From contig SRSI01000028.1 of NCBI GenBank assembly GCA_005656395.1, positions 992,001-1,056,000 on the forward strand: DNA of 64,000 nt, written 5' to 3'. Within the stretch, counting starts at the first letter, position 1. The number at the start of each line of letters is the position of its first letter. The stretch is from Strongyloides papillosus (lineage: Eukaryota; Nematoda; Chromadorea; Rhabditida; Strongyloididae). Below, piece by piece: positions 1 to 14,400 of this stretch. The notes under the pieces were generated by a model that saw only the letters and a program-made list of their open reading frames with translations, was not told the DNA's origin and made no database searches. The translations under genes were made by a program, and so were the position numbers.

Positions 1-744
1 ATTGAAGCATCTTTTTTCAAGACCAGCTATGCTCTAAATGGTTGTTCAAAACTTTCAGGTGTCCTTTGCCGTTCATGACAATCCAAAATAGCCCAAAATA
101 TTTTAAAATTAAAAAAAGTAATATCCGAAATAAATTTTTTAAAAATTCAGCTTTTTTTGATTATATTAGTTCATCCAATTCTAGTAGAATCCATTATTGA
201 AGATCAGCAAGTCTTTACGAGTCCTTCCTAGTCTATGCTAGTCCAGAACAACGTAAAATAAAAAGAAGATAAAAATATAGTAAGTAATATTAGATTTAAA
301 AAGACTTATATTTTGTGTTAAAGTTTGGCAAAGTCCCAAGAGGTGCTGCGAAGCCCCCAAAAGTCCGCCTCAGTACAAAATAATCTAAAATAAAAAAACT
401 CAATAATATCGGAAGTAAAAACTTAGCCCCCTCTTTCCATCAGCTCTTTCTCCTTCTCCCAGTGAACTTTCAGTCTATCACCAATGTACACTGTGATCAT
501 TGCTTAATTGACCTCCCTTCTTTATATTCAAAATCCTGTCATTGAGACCAGTACAAAAAAAGCTATATACCCATCCTTTTACTCATTCCTAATGGTAGAG
601 GCACCAGCATATTCCATGATAGCTAGAGATAAAATATATTTTAATAATAACTTCAAAAGTTTACTCTTTGTCTAGATCATCTTCCGAAGCAGACTGTGGA
701 CATTCATTTGTCTATAGTTACTCATATTTTTTATTTTTTTTGAA
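1..744. other. Intergenic, no gene recognised
   Basis: No open frame of convincing length is present on either strand. The stretch contains loosely similar AT-rich blocks (around 85-145, 250-300 and 365-425) that look like old diverged repeat copies, and a run of AGTC-like words around 205-245. I see nothing else that can be supported. Confidence 0.4.
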
Positions 745-752
745 AATGCAGT

Positions 753-965
753 TTCGCTTGTCCATGGGTATTCATGGGTAAGCTAATTTCCACTGTTTCT
801 TTTTTAATTTAATTAGAGTAGGGGCCGCTGTGAACTGCATACATCTATATAAAGTGAATCCAATGGAATAATTAAAAAATAAGTTAGTAAAAAATGCTTT
901 TTCGCTTTCCCATATTTTGCATGTTTATAAAAAAAAGTCATTTCACTTACCCATAGACAAGCGAA
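753..965. repeat. Short inverted-repeat element
   Basis: The words around 753-770 (CGCTTGTCCATGGGTA) and 948-965 (TACCCATAGACAAGCG) are inverted copies of each other with one mismatch, about 180 bp apart. This looks like a small MITE or foldback remnant. No target duplication was identified and no coding sequence lies inside. Confidence 0.4.
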
Positions 966-1086
966 CGTTCTCTTTCTTAACTTTTCATCATTAAATAAAT
1001 ATTTATTCTATCACTCTCAAATTCTTGCTCTACTGGTTTTTTGTGCATCTTAACATTATTCCTTAAATGAAAATCAATAAAGTCAA

Positions 1087-1317
1087 AATGTTGACTGTGC
1101 TTCTGAACAAGCTGATGATAAAGAAAAAGATGAAAAAGAAAAGGATAAAGAAAGTGATAGAGAAGGAAAAGATAAAGAAAAGGTTGAAAGAGAAGATAAA
1201 GAATTAACAAATGCAAATGAACTTTCTTCGGTAGAGTCAAAAAAAATTTTGTCTTTAAAAGCTGATAGATTCTTAGTTAAGAGTGAGCATTTACGAAGAT
1301 TCAAATATATGAGTTGA
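1087..1317 (+). pseudogene. Charged low-complexity ORF remnant
   Basis: A 76-codon open frame without a good start codon encodes a strongly charged Lys/Asp/Glu segment (words such as DKEKDEKEKDKE), followed by an ordinary-looking tail that ends at a TGA. The downstream sequence is broken by stops. The bias toward K, D and E on this strand, not on the opposite one, suggests an old exon. No family is recognised, and a chance open frame in AT-rich DNA remains possible. Confidence 0.25.
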
Positions 1318-2369
1318 AGTCAGAAAAATAAAATTATAAGAATGCAAAATCAACATAATCAAGAAATAAAATTCATAAAAAAGTTTGAGAAACAGTTGAG
1401 GAAGAAACCTCAAAATTCTACTTAACGCTCGACAAATTTATGTTTGATCTTGAGGATTCTTTTTTATTGGCGAATACCCGTCAAATGAGAGATCTCTATA
1501 ATTTATTAAACATTTCAACCTTTATTTTGTTAAAATTGACCAGGAAAACTGCAGCAAATTTTTTAGAAGAAGAATAATAAGTAAGGAAGACTTAAAGAGT
1601 TTAGTTACTTCAAAAAAATAAGCAAATTTAATTTTTAATAAAATTTATTTGATATTCTTATTTTAAAATTCATTTTTAATAATATTACATTTTTTAAGAG
1701 TTAGTCAATTGTAGTATTTAAAATTAATAGTAATATAATATTTCAGAAAAAGTAACCATTTTATAATAAAAAATCTTTCAAGTTAGTTGTTAGATGTTAT
1801 AATAAATAAAACGACTTAATATTTTATATATTTACTATTTCATAGTCATCGTTTATTCTCTAACGACAATAATAATGAGTAAGCACAAATTGAAAAAACT
1901 GTTAACATTTACTGTAATTTATTGAAGAAATCAAAGAATATTGATAAAAATTTTAAATAAGAACAAAAAACATTCTGTTGTATACGAAAGATACTTGTAT
2001 TACATGACGGATATAAAATTTGCTAGTATTCTAGAAAATTTAACAAAACTTATACTGTTTCGACATGCATAATTGTATTGTTGAACAGTCTTCTTAAAAG
2101 CTGCCATCAAAAATCTACAGAACGTAATATTGAAATTTGTATTCGACTAAATATTTTCTAGCTGATGAGCAAGTGAAATTTGATGTTTTCGTAAATAGTT
2201 CAAGTTCTTAATATATGCGATCTTTACAATAAAAAAGAAAAAACAAACATTTAATCAGACTCAGCTGTGAGGATGTTTGAGACCTGCATTGAATATTAAG
2301 ACAAAATTTCCAATATTATTCGAAAATGTAAGTGAGTCTACTTCAAAAAAGTACATTGTACTATACTGA
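1318..2369. other. Intergenic, no gene recognised
   Basis: AT-rich sequence with stops in all frames. The part up to about 1640 could be decayed coding sequence continuing from the charged ORF remnant, but no protein family can be named. Confidence 0.35.
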
Positions 2370-2609
2370 ACTGCTATAAGTTATTTAAGAAAATCGTGGA
2401 AATATAACTGTGAAGCAAATGATACAGTAGAAAATCTTAACGATATTTTTATAAATATTTTTTATCTATCTTATATACATGAAAATAGAATAGCTAAGTA
2501 TAAAGAAATTGCATTATTAGAATATAGTGTTGCTATAAGAGATTATGCCCAATTAGATCTATCAAACGAAATTGAAGAAAATAACGATAAGCGTAAAGAT
2601 CTAACATAG
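2370..2609 (+). pseudogene. Uncharacterised 79-codon open remnant
   Basis: This frame is open from just after a TGA to a TAG, without an ATG near its 5' end. It encodes a mixed, protein-like composition with Trp, Tyr and Cys residues (for example KSWKYNCEAND and YSVAIRDYAQLD). The composition is less biased than the surrounding AT-rich noise, so it may be a transposase or host-exon fragment. No family is recognised. Confidence 0.2.
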
Positions 2610-2802
2610 TAATTAAAATGTTTTTGATAAATATTCTATAATATAGTTAAACATTTATCATATAAATTTTTATAAGTGACATATATCTTTTACAATGTCA
2701 AATTATAAATATTACAAGTGTTAATTTGTCTCTAATGATAAAATCTTTTGTATAGATGTTTTTGTTATTTTTAATTCTCTACAAAATTATTCGCTGTAGC
2801 GT

Positions 2803-3024
2803 TTACACACAAAAAAATGGGAAGCGTTTTTGCGTAAAATGTAGTGAATTTTTCCCATCTATTAAAATTTGAATTTTCTTGATTTGTGAGTAATTTTATT
2901 GCAATTATATTGTACATATAAATTAAAGCAATAATGAAGTAGTTATTAAAATAAGTTTCTATTTATTATTATATTATTGTTATTTTAAAAATTAAATTGT
3001 CTTCCACAAATACTTTTTTAAATA
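2803..3024 (+). repeat. Dispersed repeat, copy 1
   Basis: This stretch resembles 57838-58040. Both begin with an A-rich segment followed by GGGAA and TTTTTGCGTAAA. Both share TTGATTTG(T/C)GA, an ACATAAA-type segment and AAGTTTCTATTT, in the same order and at similar spacing. The copies are diverged, so this is an old interspersed family of unknown class. Confidence 0.5.
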
Positions 3025-3060
3025 CCAGTCTTAGACCCGCCTTCGGCAGGTCAAGGCTGG
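3025..3060. other. GC-rich 36-nt hairpin
   Basis: A compact palindrome of about 16 base pairs stands out from its AT-rich surroundings. Outer CCAG pairs with CTGG, then CTT with AAG, GACC with GGTC, and GCC with GGC around a TTC loop, with one bulge and one mismatch. It lies at the end of the dispersed repeat copy. A transposon terminus or a structured RNA are both possible. Confidence 0.45.
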
Positions 3061-3538
3061 TCCGCAGAACATATTTTTTAATATGAAATTTTTATACTAA
3101 TTTATTAATCAAAGTATGTGTATAAAAAAATTGTTTTATTAAATTATATATCTATGGAGAAGTAGAATAACCGAAAAAACATTGTTATAAAATATAAATA
3201 TTTCTGATTGTGAGAATCATTTTATAACGTCTACGTTTATTGAAACTGTCTAGTTAAGTGAAAAATTTACCCAACAAAAAGAATCTTTTTTATATCCAAA
3301 TAGTAAATAAAAATGAATAGTTGAAACAATCTAGTTAACTATTTAGGTGACTTTCCGTCATATTTTTGAAATTGGTATAAACAATTTGATATTATTGCTC
3401 TATTAACTACATATTTAACTTAATTTTGCAAATATGTAAATGAAAAAAAACAAAAAAAAACTAATACTTAAAATAACTTTTTTTGTTTTTGCTGCATATT
3501 AATTATATTCATATTTCTCTCTATTACTTTATTATATA

Positions 3539-4984
3539 CAGGGTGTCTCAAAAGTAACTCCCCAGTTGCGAACGCTTATAACTTTTTTCCTACGTGAGAT
3601 AAAGGCGTTAAATTTTGTGGATTTGTAGATAAGCGAAGTAATATTTTTTATTTTTTTTCCTATTGAAAAATTATGGCCCCATTAGGACTTATAGTCCCTT
3701 GAAAAAAAATCTTTTTTTTGCTCTATTTGTGCATGTAACTTTTTTGAATGAAGAGATATTGAGATGATTCTTTTACAGATCGAAAGCCCAACTTCTTTTG
3801 TACTAGAATCACCAATACCATAAATATTAAATTTCATTAGCATTGTTTAACTTTTAATAAAAACAAAAAAACTACGATTTTTGCCAAAATTTTGTGCTTC
3901 TTTCAAAATTAAAGCTCATTGAGAAGATTATCAAGAATGTAGTATCATTATTCTGATAGAGTAAACGATGCTCTATTAAATGAATGTATTATCATTAAAA
4001 TAAAATAAGATTAAAGAAAGTTATGATTTACTAAAGATCAACAATTTCGTACTTTTGGTAAAAAATTATGTTGCAAACACTATTTTTTTCAACATATTTA
4101 ATACTTAACAGTACTATTATTAAAAAAAAATGTTATTTTACAAAATAATGCTTATTTGTTCATATGTGGCTAAAAAAATTTTAATAATTTCTAACACTTT
4201 AATTTTAAAAAAAAATCATATTTTTAAACATTTATTACCATTTATCTGCATTTTCTACTATTTTACATATTTATTACCCTATAAGAGCATTTTTAAGCAT
4301 CTTTAAAAAATATCTTATGTTCGATCTTGTTCTCAAAGAATTTATGTTTGAAATATGAACAGTTAACAATAAAAAATAAAATAATATTTTAACTACTTTC
4401 AATAAAGAATCATTATCAATGTTAAAAAATTAAAAAAAGTAACATAATTTTTTTTAATTTCCAGAAAAATGAAAAAATTGAACTATTTTTGAATTGTCAT
4501 AACTTACTTAAAACTTATTTATAATAGACAAGATTATTACCCTTGAATAGAGCATCGTTAACGCTATTATAATAATGATACCACATTTGAGAGATTCTTC
4601 TCAAAGAGCTTTAATTTTGAAAAAAGCACGAAATTTTGGCAAAAATCATAGTTTTTTTGTTTTTATTAAAAATTGAACAATGTTAATGAAGTTTAACATT
4701 TATGGTATTAGTGATTCTAGTGCAAAAGAAGTTGGGCTTTCGATCTATAAAAGAATCATGTTAATGTCTTTTCATTCAAAAAAGTTACATGCACAAATAG
4801 GGCAAAAAAAAGATTTTTTTTCAAGAGGCTATAAGTCCTGATGAAACCATAATTTTTTAATAGGAAAAAAAATAAAAAATATTACTTCGCTTATCTACAA
4901 ACCCACAAAATTTTACACTTTTATCTCACGTAGAAAAAAAGTTATAAGCGTTTGCAACTGGGGAGTTACTTTTGAGACACCCTG
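3539..4984. mobile_element. Mariner-like foldback MITE, 1.45 kb
   Basis: The two ends are inverted copies beginning CAGGGTGTCTCAAAAGTAAC. Each arm runs for roughly 480 bp with some divergence, around a central segment of about 500 bp. The element is flanked by TATA on each side, consistent with a TA (or TATA) target duplication. CAGGGTG-type ends with a TA target fit non-autonomous Tc1/mariner-like elements; this family assignment is inferred from the ends only. There is no transposase ORF. Confidence 0.75.
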
Positions 4985-7057
4985 TATATTTACAACACAT
5001 ATTTATAATATATTAAGTAAAAAACATCGTGTATTTGAAAAAACAAATTGGAATAATCAGTAGTAATAACATTTTTATAATTTTACTAAAATTAAAAAGT
5101 TTACCTAGAGAAAAAAATAAATTCAAATATTTGATAATATTTTATTTAATTTTTTTCACATAAATAGTCTTTTATTAATAATTATAAAAGTATTTAAAAA
5201 CAAATAATGTATTTTATAAACTATTTTCTAATAAGAAACAATAAAAACATTATTTGTGGATATACTATGGTTTGACTTCAAAGTCACTACGGAATATAAT
5301 GAGCTTGTTCTTTATGAATTTAATTATGATAATTTGGAAAATGTATTAAGATACATGATGTTTTGAAAAATCCATGGCTATTAATTTTAGCAACAGCAAT
5401 TATATATATTTATTAAATTAATAAATATAATGTTGTTTAACTTCTTGAATGTTTAACAAATTACTCGATTTTTTGATTGAAAACTTTGTAATCTCGGATG
5501 CCCACAGGGGAGGTCTCCAGATTCCTAATTACAGATAACGATTTAAGATTCAAAGAGAGCTTTATTTATGCACGAAGAGTTACAACGTAAAAATATATAA
5601 TAGTTATCATAATATATTCTTATATTCTATGTTCAGTAGATTCTTAAACAGTCACACATTTGGCTATGACGCACAGCATTCTATGACAGCAACTTATTTT
5701 TATTTAATTTTTGCAGAAAAAATTAACTCGCATTGCAGTAATGGTCAAAATCAATTTTTTAAATTATCTAAAAATTTAAATATTTTTCTTCATAGGATAG
5801 AAAATTAACTGTAAACGAGAAATAATCCTTTATGGCGAAAAATGAACGTTTTTTTCTATGTGGTACTTTTCCGTTTCCTTTAGATCTCCCTCAATTATAT
5901 AATCACTATTAGTGAATTTAAATATTTTTTGGTAACCAGTAGAGAGCACAGCCTACGACTGAGAATTTTTATACTTATGTGCTTTAAATTTTACAAATTT
6001 TTTGTTTTACAAAATTAAAACTAATTAACTAATATTAATTTTAACTTATATTTGTATATTTATATTTAAAAAAAATAAAATTGCAAAATTTTATTAAAAA
6101 TTCATTCATTTTTCCTAACAAACTATGCAAAAACGTGTCCTAAATAATGATCTTTTATAAATACAACTTGAAACTTATGGACTAAAAGTTTTGAGACTCA
6201 TTTTTCTTCCTAAGTTAGGAAAAAAACACATCTTTTTACAACCACCTAACTTGATTCTGTAGAACAATTGTTCCACTATATTCACAATACTCAAATGGCA
6301 TTACACATTCTTGTTACAAGAGTTAAAATATACTTATTACTTGTTGATTTGTTTAATTGTAAAATAAAAGTATTTAAATATAATACATAAAAATGTTAGT
6401 TGAATTTAGGCTAATAGAAAAACAATTGCAGGAATTTTTAGAATTTCAGTAGAAATAACTGAAATGAAAGTACATATCAGAATTTCTTTCTCGTAAATTT
6501 AAAGAATAATCTAAATTACTTTTTAAACACAATAATTTAAAAATCTTTTAAAAAATTCAAAGAAATATTTTTCAAAATTAAAAATACTATTTTTCTGCCA
6601 ATTTCCTGGTCTAACAGCTTTCTTATGCTTTTTTAGGAGAAATTTACGTCAATTTTTCTACACCAAAAATATGAAACAAACTTTATAATTATTTGTTATT
6701 CAAATGTTGATTGTAAAAAATAAGTATTGTTTAAGAAAAGGCGGTTTTGTGCAAAATCTAACATTGTTTTGTAGATAAATCATTTTCCGTATGTTATCTC
6801 TGTTTTTTATTAACAATATGTTTAAGACAAATTGCATAAAAAAATGTGACAAATATTTTAAATAATATTGAAATACGAGACATGTATGAAAAAATGCATA
6901 TTCAAATAATTTTTCTTGCATATTAAACGAGTTTGTTTCACAAACTCAATAAATGTGCTACTGCAAATTCAATAAAAGTGTAAAATTTGCTACGGTTGAC
7001 CATGCACAAATTTATGCTGTTTGCGGTGCAAACGTAGCATTTTTGGAGTTTACCTTT
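4985..7057. other. Intergenic with an isolated satellite-like copy
   Basis: No supported gene. A segment at about 6165-6250 (with GGACTAAAAGTTTTGAGAC and AAAAAACACATC words) matches the tandem array at 38090-39450, so a stray unit of that family lies here. A perfect short hairpin (GAGTTTG/CAAACTC) lies near 6928-6946. The rest is AT-rich without recognisable structure. Confidence 0.4.
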
Positions 7058-10026
<2,969 letters not shown>

Positions 10027-10050
10027 TATTAATCATGCTTCTAGTGTTCA

Positions 10051-10239
10051 TTATAAAGAAAGAATTTTTATTTAATACTCTAAAAGATACAATAAATGGT
10101 ACATAACAAGTAAACCTACAGAGCTTGTTAACTAGTTATTTTACCAGGATTAGTAAGTAGAATAAGTGGTTGACAAGCTCTGTCAATGTTCTTATATATT
10201 CTTATTTAACGATGACACTGACAGCGTCATGACCTAACA
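10051..10239 (-). repeat. LTR of element A, left (3') copy
   Basis: Matches 22990-23167 apart from a 10-bp insertion and a few substitutions. On the minus strand it begins TGTTAGGTCATGAC and is preceded by a polypurine tract, so it acts as A's 3' LTR. Sequence to its left is the start of another A-family gag, so this LTR also serves as 5' LTR for the chimeric unit. The left limit is set by analogy with the other elements. Confidence 0.75.
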
Positions 10240-10250
10240 TGCCCCTCCAT
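10240..10250 (-). promoter_or_regulatory. Polypurine tract of element A
   Basis: On the minus strand ATGGAGGGGCA lies immediately upstream of the 3' LTR (TGTTAGG). This is where plus-strand DNA synthesis is primed in LTR retrotransposons. Position and composition support the call. Confidence 0.65.
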
Positions 10251-11304
10251 GTCAGTGGCTTCAGAAGTTCCCACAAATCTTTTCTTTATACAGTCTAGAT
10301 GTAGTTTAACGTTAGATTTATACGTACTCTCCAAATCTGGTTTAATAGTTACTATACTAGAACCATGTAATTCTTCGACTTTCCCTTTAGACCATTTACC
10401 TTTTGGATTTTTTCTAAACCAAATCATATCTCCTATTTTAAAACAATGTTCAACTTCAGCATCTTTAGCATCATCCGTAGTAGTGTCATTTCTACTATTA
10501 AATTGAAGTTCCAACACAGTTTTAGGTGAATATTTGAAAACAAGATCATACGGAGATAAATTTCTATTTCCTTTCTTTGTCGATTGATGGATAGTCTGTA
10601 TCAAAAATAAATTTTCCTTTAGTGAATGCTTGGTAGTGTTCATTTTCAGTAATTTAGATTTCACAACTTGTATAAGTCTTTCTGCTTGCCCGTTAGAACT
10701 TTGATGTTCTACTGGTGAAGTCGTGTACTTGATTCCCCATTGCAAACAGATATTACCAAATTGTACAAGTTCTTTTCCTCCATCAGTTACTAATTCCTCC
10801 GGGCACCCGAAACTTCTAAATATGTTCATGAAAAATTCTGTTATTTGGTTAATTCCATGTTTATCAAAACAATCTATGAACGCCATACCACTGTAAACAT
10901 CTTGGCATACAATAAAGTATTGGTCAAGAAATTGACCAACATCTGCATGTATTCGTTGGAAAGATGTTTTGGGTTGTGACCATTTCTTTACAGGCAAAAT
11001 TTTAGCTCTTCTAAATTCTTCACATTTTTTACATTGAGAACAGTATAATTTTATTTCAGAGTTCATTCTTAGCCAGAATATGTTTTTCCTAGCATTTATA
11101 AGCATGCTATTTTCACCATCATGTGTGATATGGATTAAATCAAGACATTTCGCTCTCAATTTTAACGGTATAACTTTCCTTTCACCCAACGTAACATATT
11201 CTCCTTCAAGACCCAGAAATTCTTCCACTTTTTTGAATTCTTTTGGACATGGTGAGTTAAATTTTACATGATTTAATAATTGCAGGTATTCTTTATCATC
11301 TTTT

Positions 11305-11309
11305 ATTGC
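11305..11309. repeat. Target duplication ATTGC, left of element B
   Basis: ATTGC directly precedes the 5' LTR of B and recurs at 15493-15497 directly after its 3' LTR. Five-base duplications are typical of Ty3/gypsy integrases. Removing B plus one copy keeps the reading frame of element A open. Confidence 0.9.
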
Positions 11310-11452
11310 TGATAGAGTCATCTTAAATATGGATGACAATTTTATTATATAAATGTTGTTCTACCTAAAGTTAGCATATTTAATCCACTAACTTTAGGTA
11401 AGTTATTTTACTAAATAAAGATATTTAATCCACTAACTTTAGAATTGTAACA
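11310..11452 (+). repeat. 5' LTR of element B
   Basis: Begins TGATAGAG and ends TGTAACA; identical over 143 bp to 15350-15492. It contains a TATA-like TATTATATAAATG and an AAATAAAG signal. A perfect 12-bp inverted repeat (ACCTAAAGTTAG with CTAACTTTAGGT) lies inside, and CTAACTTTAG occurs a second time near the 3' end. The last base is the A of the gag start codon. Confidence 0.92.
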
Positions 11453-14400
11453 TGGCGTTAAGGGTCGACCTTCCTTATTTTGAAATGAAAGATACGTCTA
11501 GAGCAGAGGCATTTGTTAAGTTTATGGAATGGTATCTGAAATGTGAAAAAGATAAGGATGGAAAAGAAATATCCGATAATTTAAGAATTCAGAAATTTCT
11601 TACACGACTAGATTTGGATGCATGGACTAGAGTGAAGGAAGAAATATCTGTGTACTCAATAGAGAAGAACAAGAGAGAAGAAAATCTTGTTTTTGATGAC
11701 TATGTTGGAGTGTTTAAAAAGATATTTATGACGGAGAAAAACAGTTACATTGAATTGGTGACAATGTTAAAATCAATAAATGAGAAGGTAGCAGATGTTG
11801 ATAAGTTGTATGAAGAAATCACATCAGTTTTGAGAAAGACAAAAATGTCTTCGATTACAATGGAGGAGTTAGGTGGACTCCTTATGATCCTGAAATTCGC
11901 AGCACCAGAAGCGATGGAGCCTTTATTGTTAAAGAAAGCCGCGGAAGAAAGATTGAACAATAAATCAGAAAGGAGATTAGCATATGCTAAAGAGATATTG
12001 GACATAATTAAAGAACTTAATACTTTTTTATTGGCCTTATCATCTAGTAAAGACAGTGTTCATAGAGTATATACCAAATCAAATGATAAGTTTAAGAAAA
12101 ATACATTTAAAAGGAAGACTTTTAATAAAAAGATCCAATGTCATCGTTGCAACAAATATGGTCATATTGCTAGAAATTGTAATGAGGTTATCAGGAAAAT
12201 TGAAGATAACACATCTGATATTGAGAATGAATCAGATGATGATGAAGTTGTTAGCGTTGTTGGTCGTATTGAAGGAGAAAAGCAACTGATTTTACCGGTT
12301 AAGGCATATATAGGCAAAAAGAATTGTTTCGTAATTAAAGCAGAAGCAGATTCAGGATCTCCAAGAACTTTTATAGCTCGTAATCAAATTCCTGGTAAAG
12401 TAGAATTGAGAAAATGTTCTAAACGTTATGTAGGTGTTGGAGGAGGTGAAATGGCTACATGTGGGAAAATTAAAATGATATTAGAAGTTAACGGTAAGAG
12501 AGTTGAAACTGATGCTATTGTTACAACACTTAACTACTCTTTGATTGGAAGAACTGAATTGATTAAGTTAGGTCTTCTTGATGGTCTTAAGGATGTGTGT
12601 ATAAAAAGAATTAAAAGTGGTATCAATAATGATGGAAATCTCGAGAAAATTAGGGTAAATTTAGAGATGGAAATTAAAAGAAAATGTCCGAATTTGATAG
12701 ATGGGAAATTAGGGTGTTATGTAGGCAAGCCAATAAAATTACCTTTTAAAGAAGATTCTAAATTTGTTATTGTACCTAATCGACAATATAATTGTTTAGA
12801 AATAGAACCAGTAATTGAAGAGAAACTGACTAATTATGAAAAAGAGGGTCTTATTAAAAGAGAGAAATACCCAGATGCCGCTTCACCGATAATGCCAATG
12901 ATTAAGAAGTTAGATCAACCAGTAGATAAAAATAATATACGCATAGTTGCTGATTATAGTTTATTAAATAGAAACTTCAAACTCAATTGTTATAAGATGA
13001 AATCAGTAGATGATGTTCTCAGGAAAGTGGGTAATATGATGAATTCAAAAAAGGTGTACATATCAACTTTTGATGTCCAGGATTGTTATGGGTGTATCAG
13101 GATTGATCAGAGTGATCAATCAAAAGTTTGCATTAATACTCATGTTGGAATTTTTAGATTATGTCGTTTACCGCAAGTAGTTTCTGTGTTACCACCAATT
13201 TGTCAAGAAATTATGGATAAAATTGATAAACAGGTAACAGAATTTTGTAGGCAAAATTATAATAATTTTAATAATGGAAATGATTTCATAGAAACATACT
13301 ATGACGATACTATTATAATTACTGAATTGTTAGAAGATCATAAAAGGGCAGTTATGTGTTATTGTAAAACTATGGAGGAGAAAGGTTTTAAATTGAGTAC
13401 CAGTAAATGGAAAGTTTTGACAAAGTCTACAATGTTCTTAGGAGTGAAATTGTGTGAAGGAAAATTTAAACCAGATGAAAGAAAAATTGCATGTTTAAAA
13501 GCTATGACAATACCTAAAGATAAAGATCAACTGATCTCATTTTTAGGTTTGGTAAATTATCATTGTAAATATGTTGATTCTTTAGCTCAATTACGACAAC
13601 CGCTGGATGTTAAAAGGAGAAAAGATGGGAAGTTTGAGGGATTTAGTGATATAGAGAAAAAATCGTTTGATGATTGCATTGAAGCAATAAGTAATTGTAA
13701 TGGTTTATATCCATATCGGAAAGGAATGAAACTGATAGTTGAAAGCGATGCTTCAGATACTGCTATGGGAGCAGTCCTCAAGGCTGAATCTGGTGAAATT
13801 ATTGAATATTATAGCAAATCTTTTACCGCTACAGAATGTCGTTATCCTATTCAGCATAAAGAAGCTTTAAGTTGTGTATTAGCGATAGAACATTTCAAGT
13901 ATTATTTGATGTTAAAAGAATTTCAGCTTCATACTGATCATGAAAGTTTAGCTATTTGTTTTAATTTAGAAAAGGGGATAAAGAAATCTATGAGTAATAG
14001 ACTGCAACGTTTCGCTTTACGTTTGATGCCGTTTCATTTTAAGGTTTATTATGTTTCAAATAAAAGAGTTTTGTGTGCAGATACACTTTCACGTCTAATA
14101 TGTGAAAAGAGAAAGGATTATTTAGAAGAATTTTTAGTTTGTAAAATTCATTCCAAAAATGAACTTTATTTAAGAGAATCTCAGATATTAAAAGAAGCTG
14201 AATTTGACCAAAATTATTTATTAATTAGAGATAAGTTAATTAATAATGAATCAATAACACATTTAGGAGAGAGGTTTTTAGATGCTACAGTAGAAGATGG
14301 ATTGGTTAAACTAGGGAATCAGTATCTCATTCCTAAAAATCTCCATCAACGTTGTCTTGAAATACTACATACATCTCATCAATCTTCATCAACAATGAAA

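Larger units (their letters stand above)
10227..11309 (-). pseudogene. Element A pol, integrase part
   Basis: C-terminal piece of the A polyprotein. It encodes an HHCC-type zinc region (HITHDG then CSQCKKC) and the integrase core with the DDE acids in HADVGQF, VTDGGKE and NGQAERL (residues 133, 186 and 220 of the frame opening at 11339, whose first ten codons come from the LTR of B). A basic tail follows. It ends at a TAA overlapping the purine tract before the 3' LTR. The domain itself looks catalytically complete; it is cut from the rest of pol only by element B. Confidence 0.8.

Noticed and set aside
977..1304. Minus-strand ORFs of 87 and 73 codons
   Set aside because: They are antisense to the charged Lys/Asp/Glu frame and encode Leu/Phe/Ser repeats, as expected for a shadow of that composition.
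6700..6921. 73-codon minus-strand ORF near 6.8 kb
   Set aside because: Phe/Ile/Asn-rich, with no family resemblance and no splice or promoter context; length is expected by chance in AT-rich DNA.
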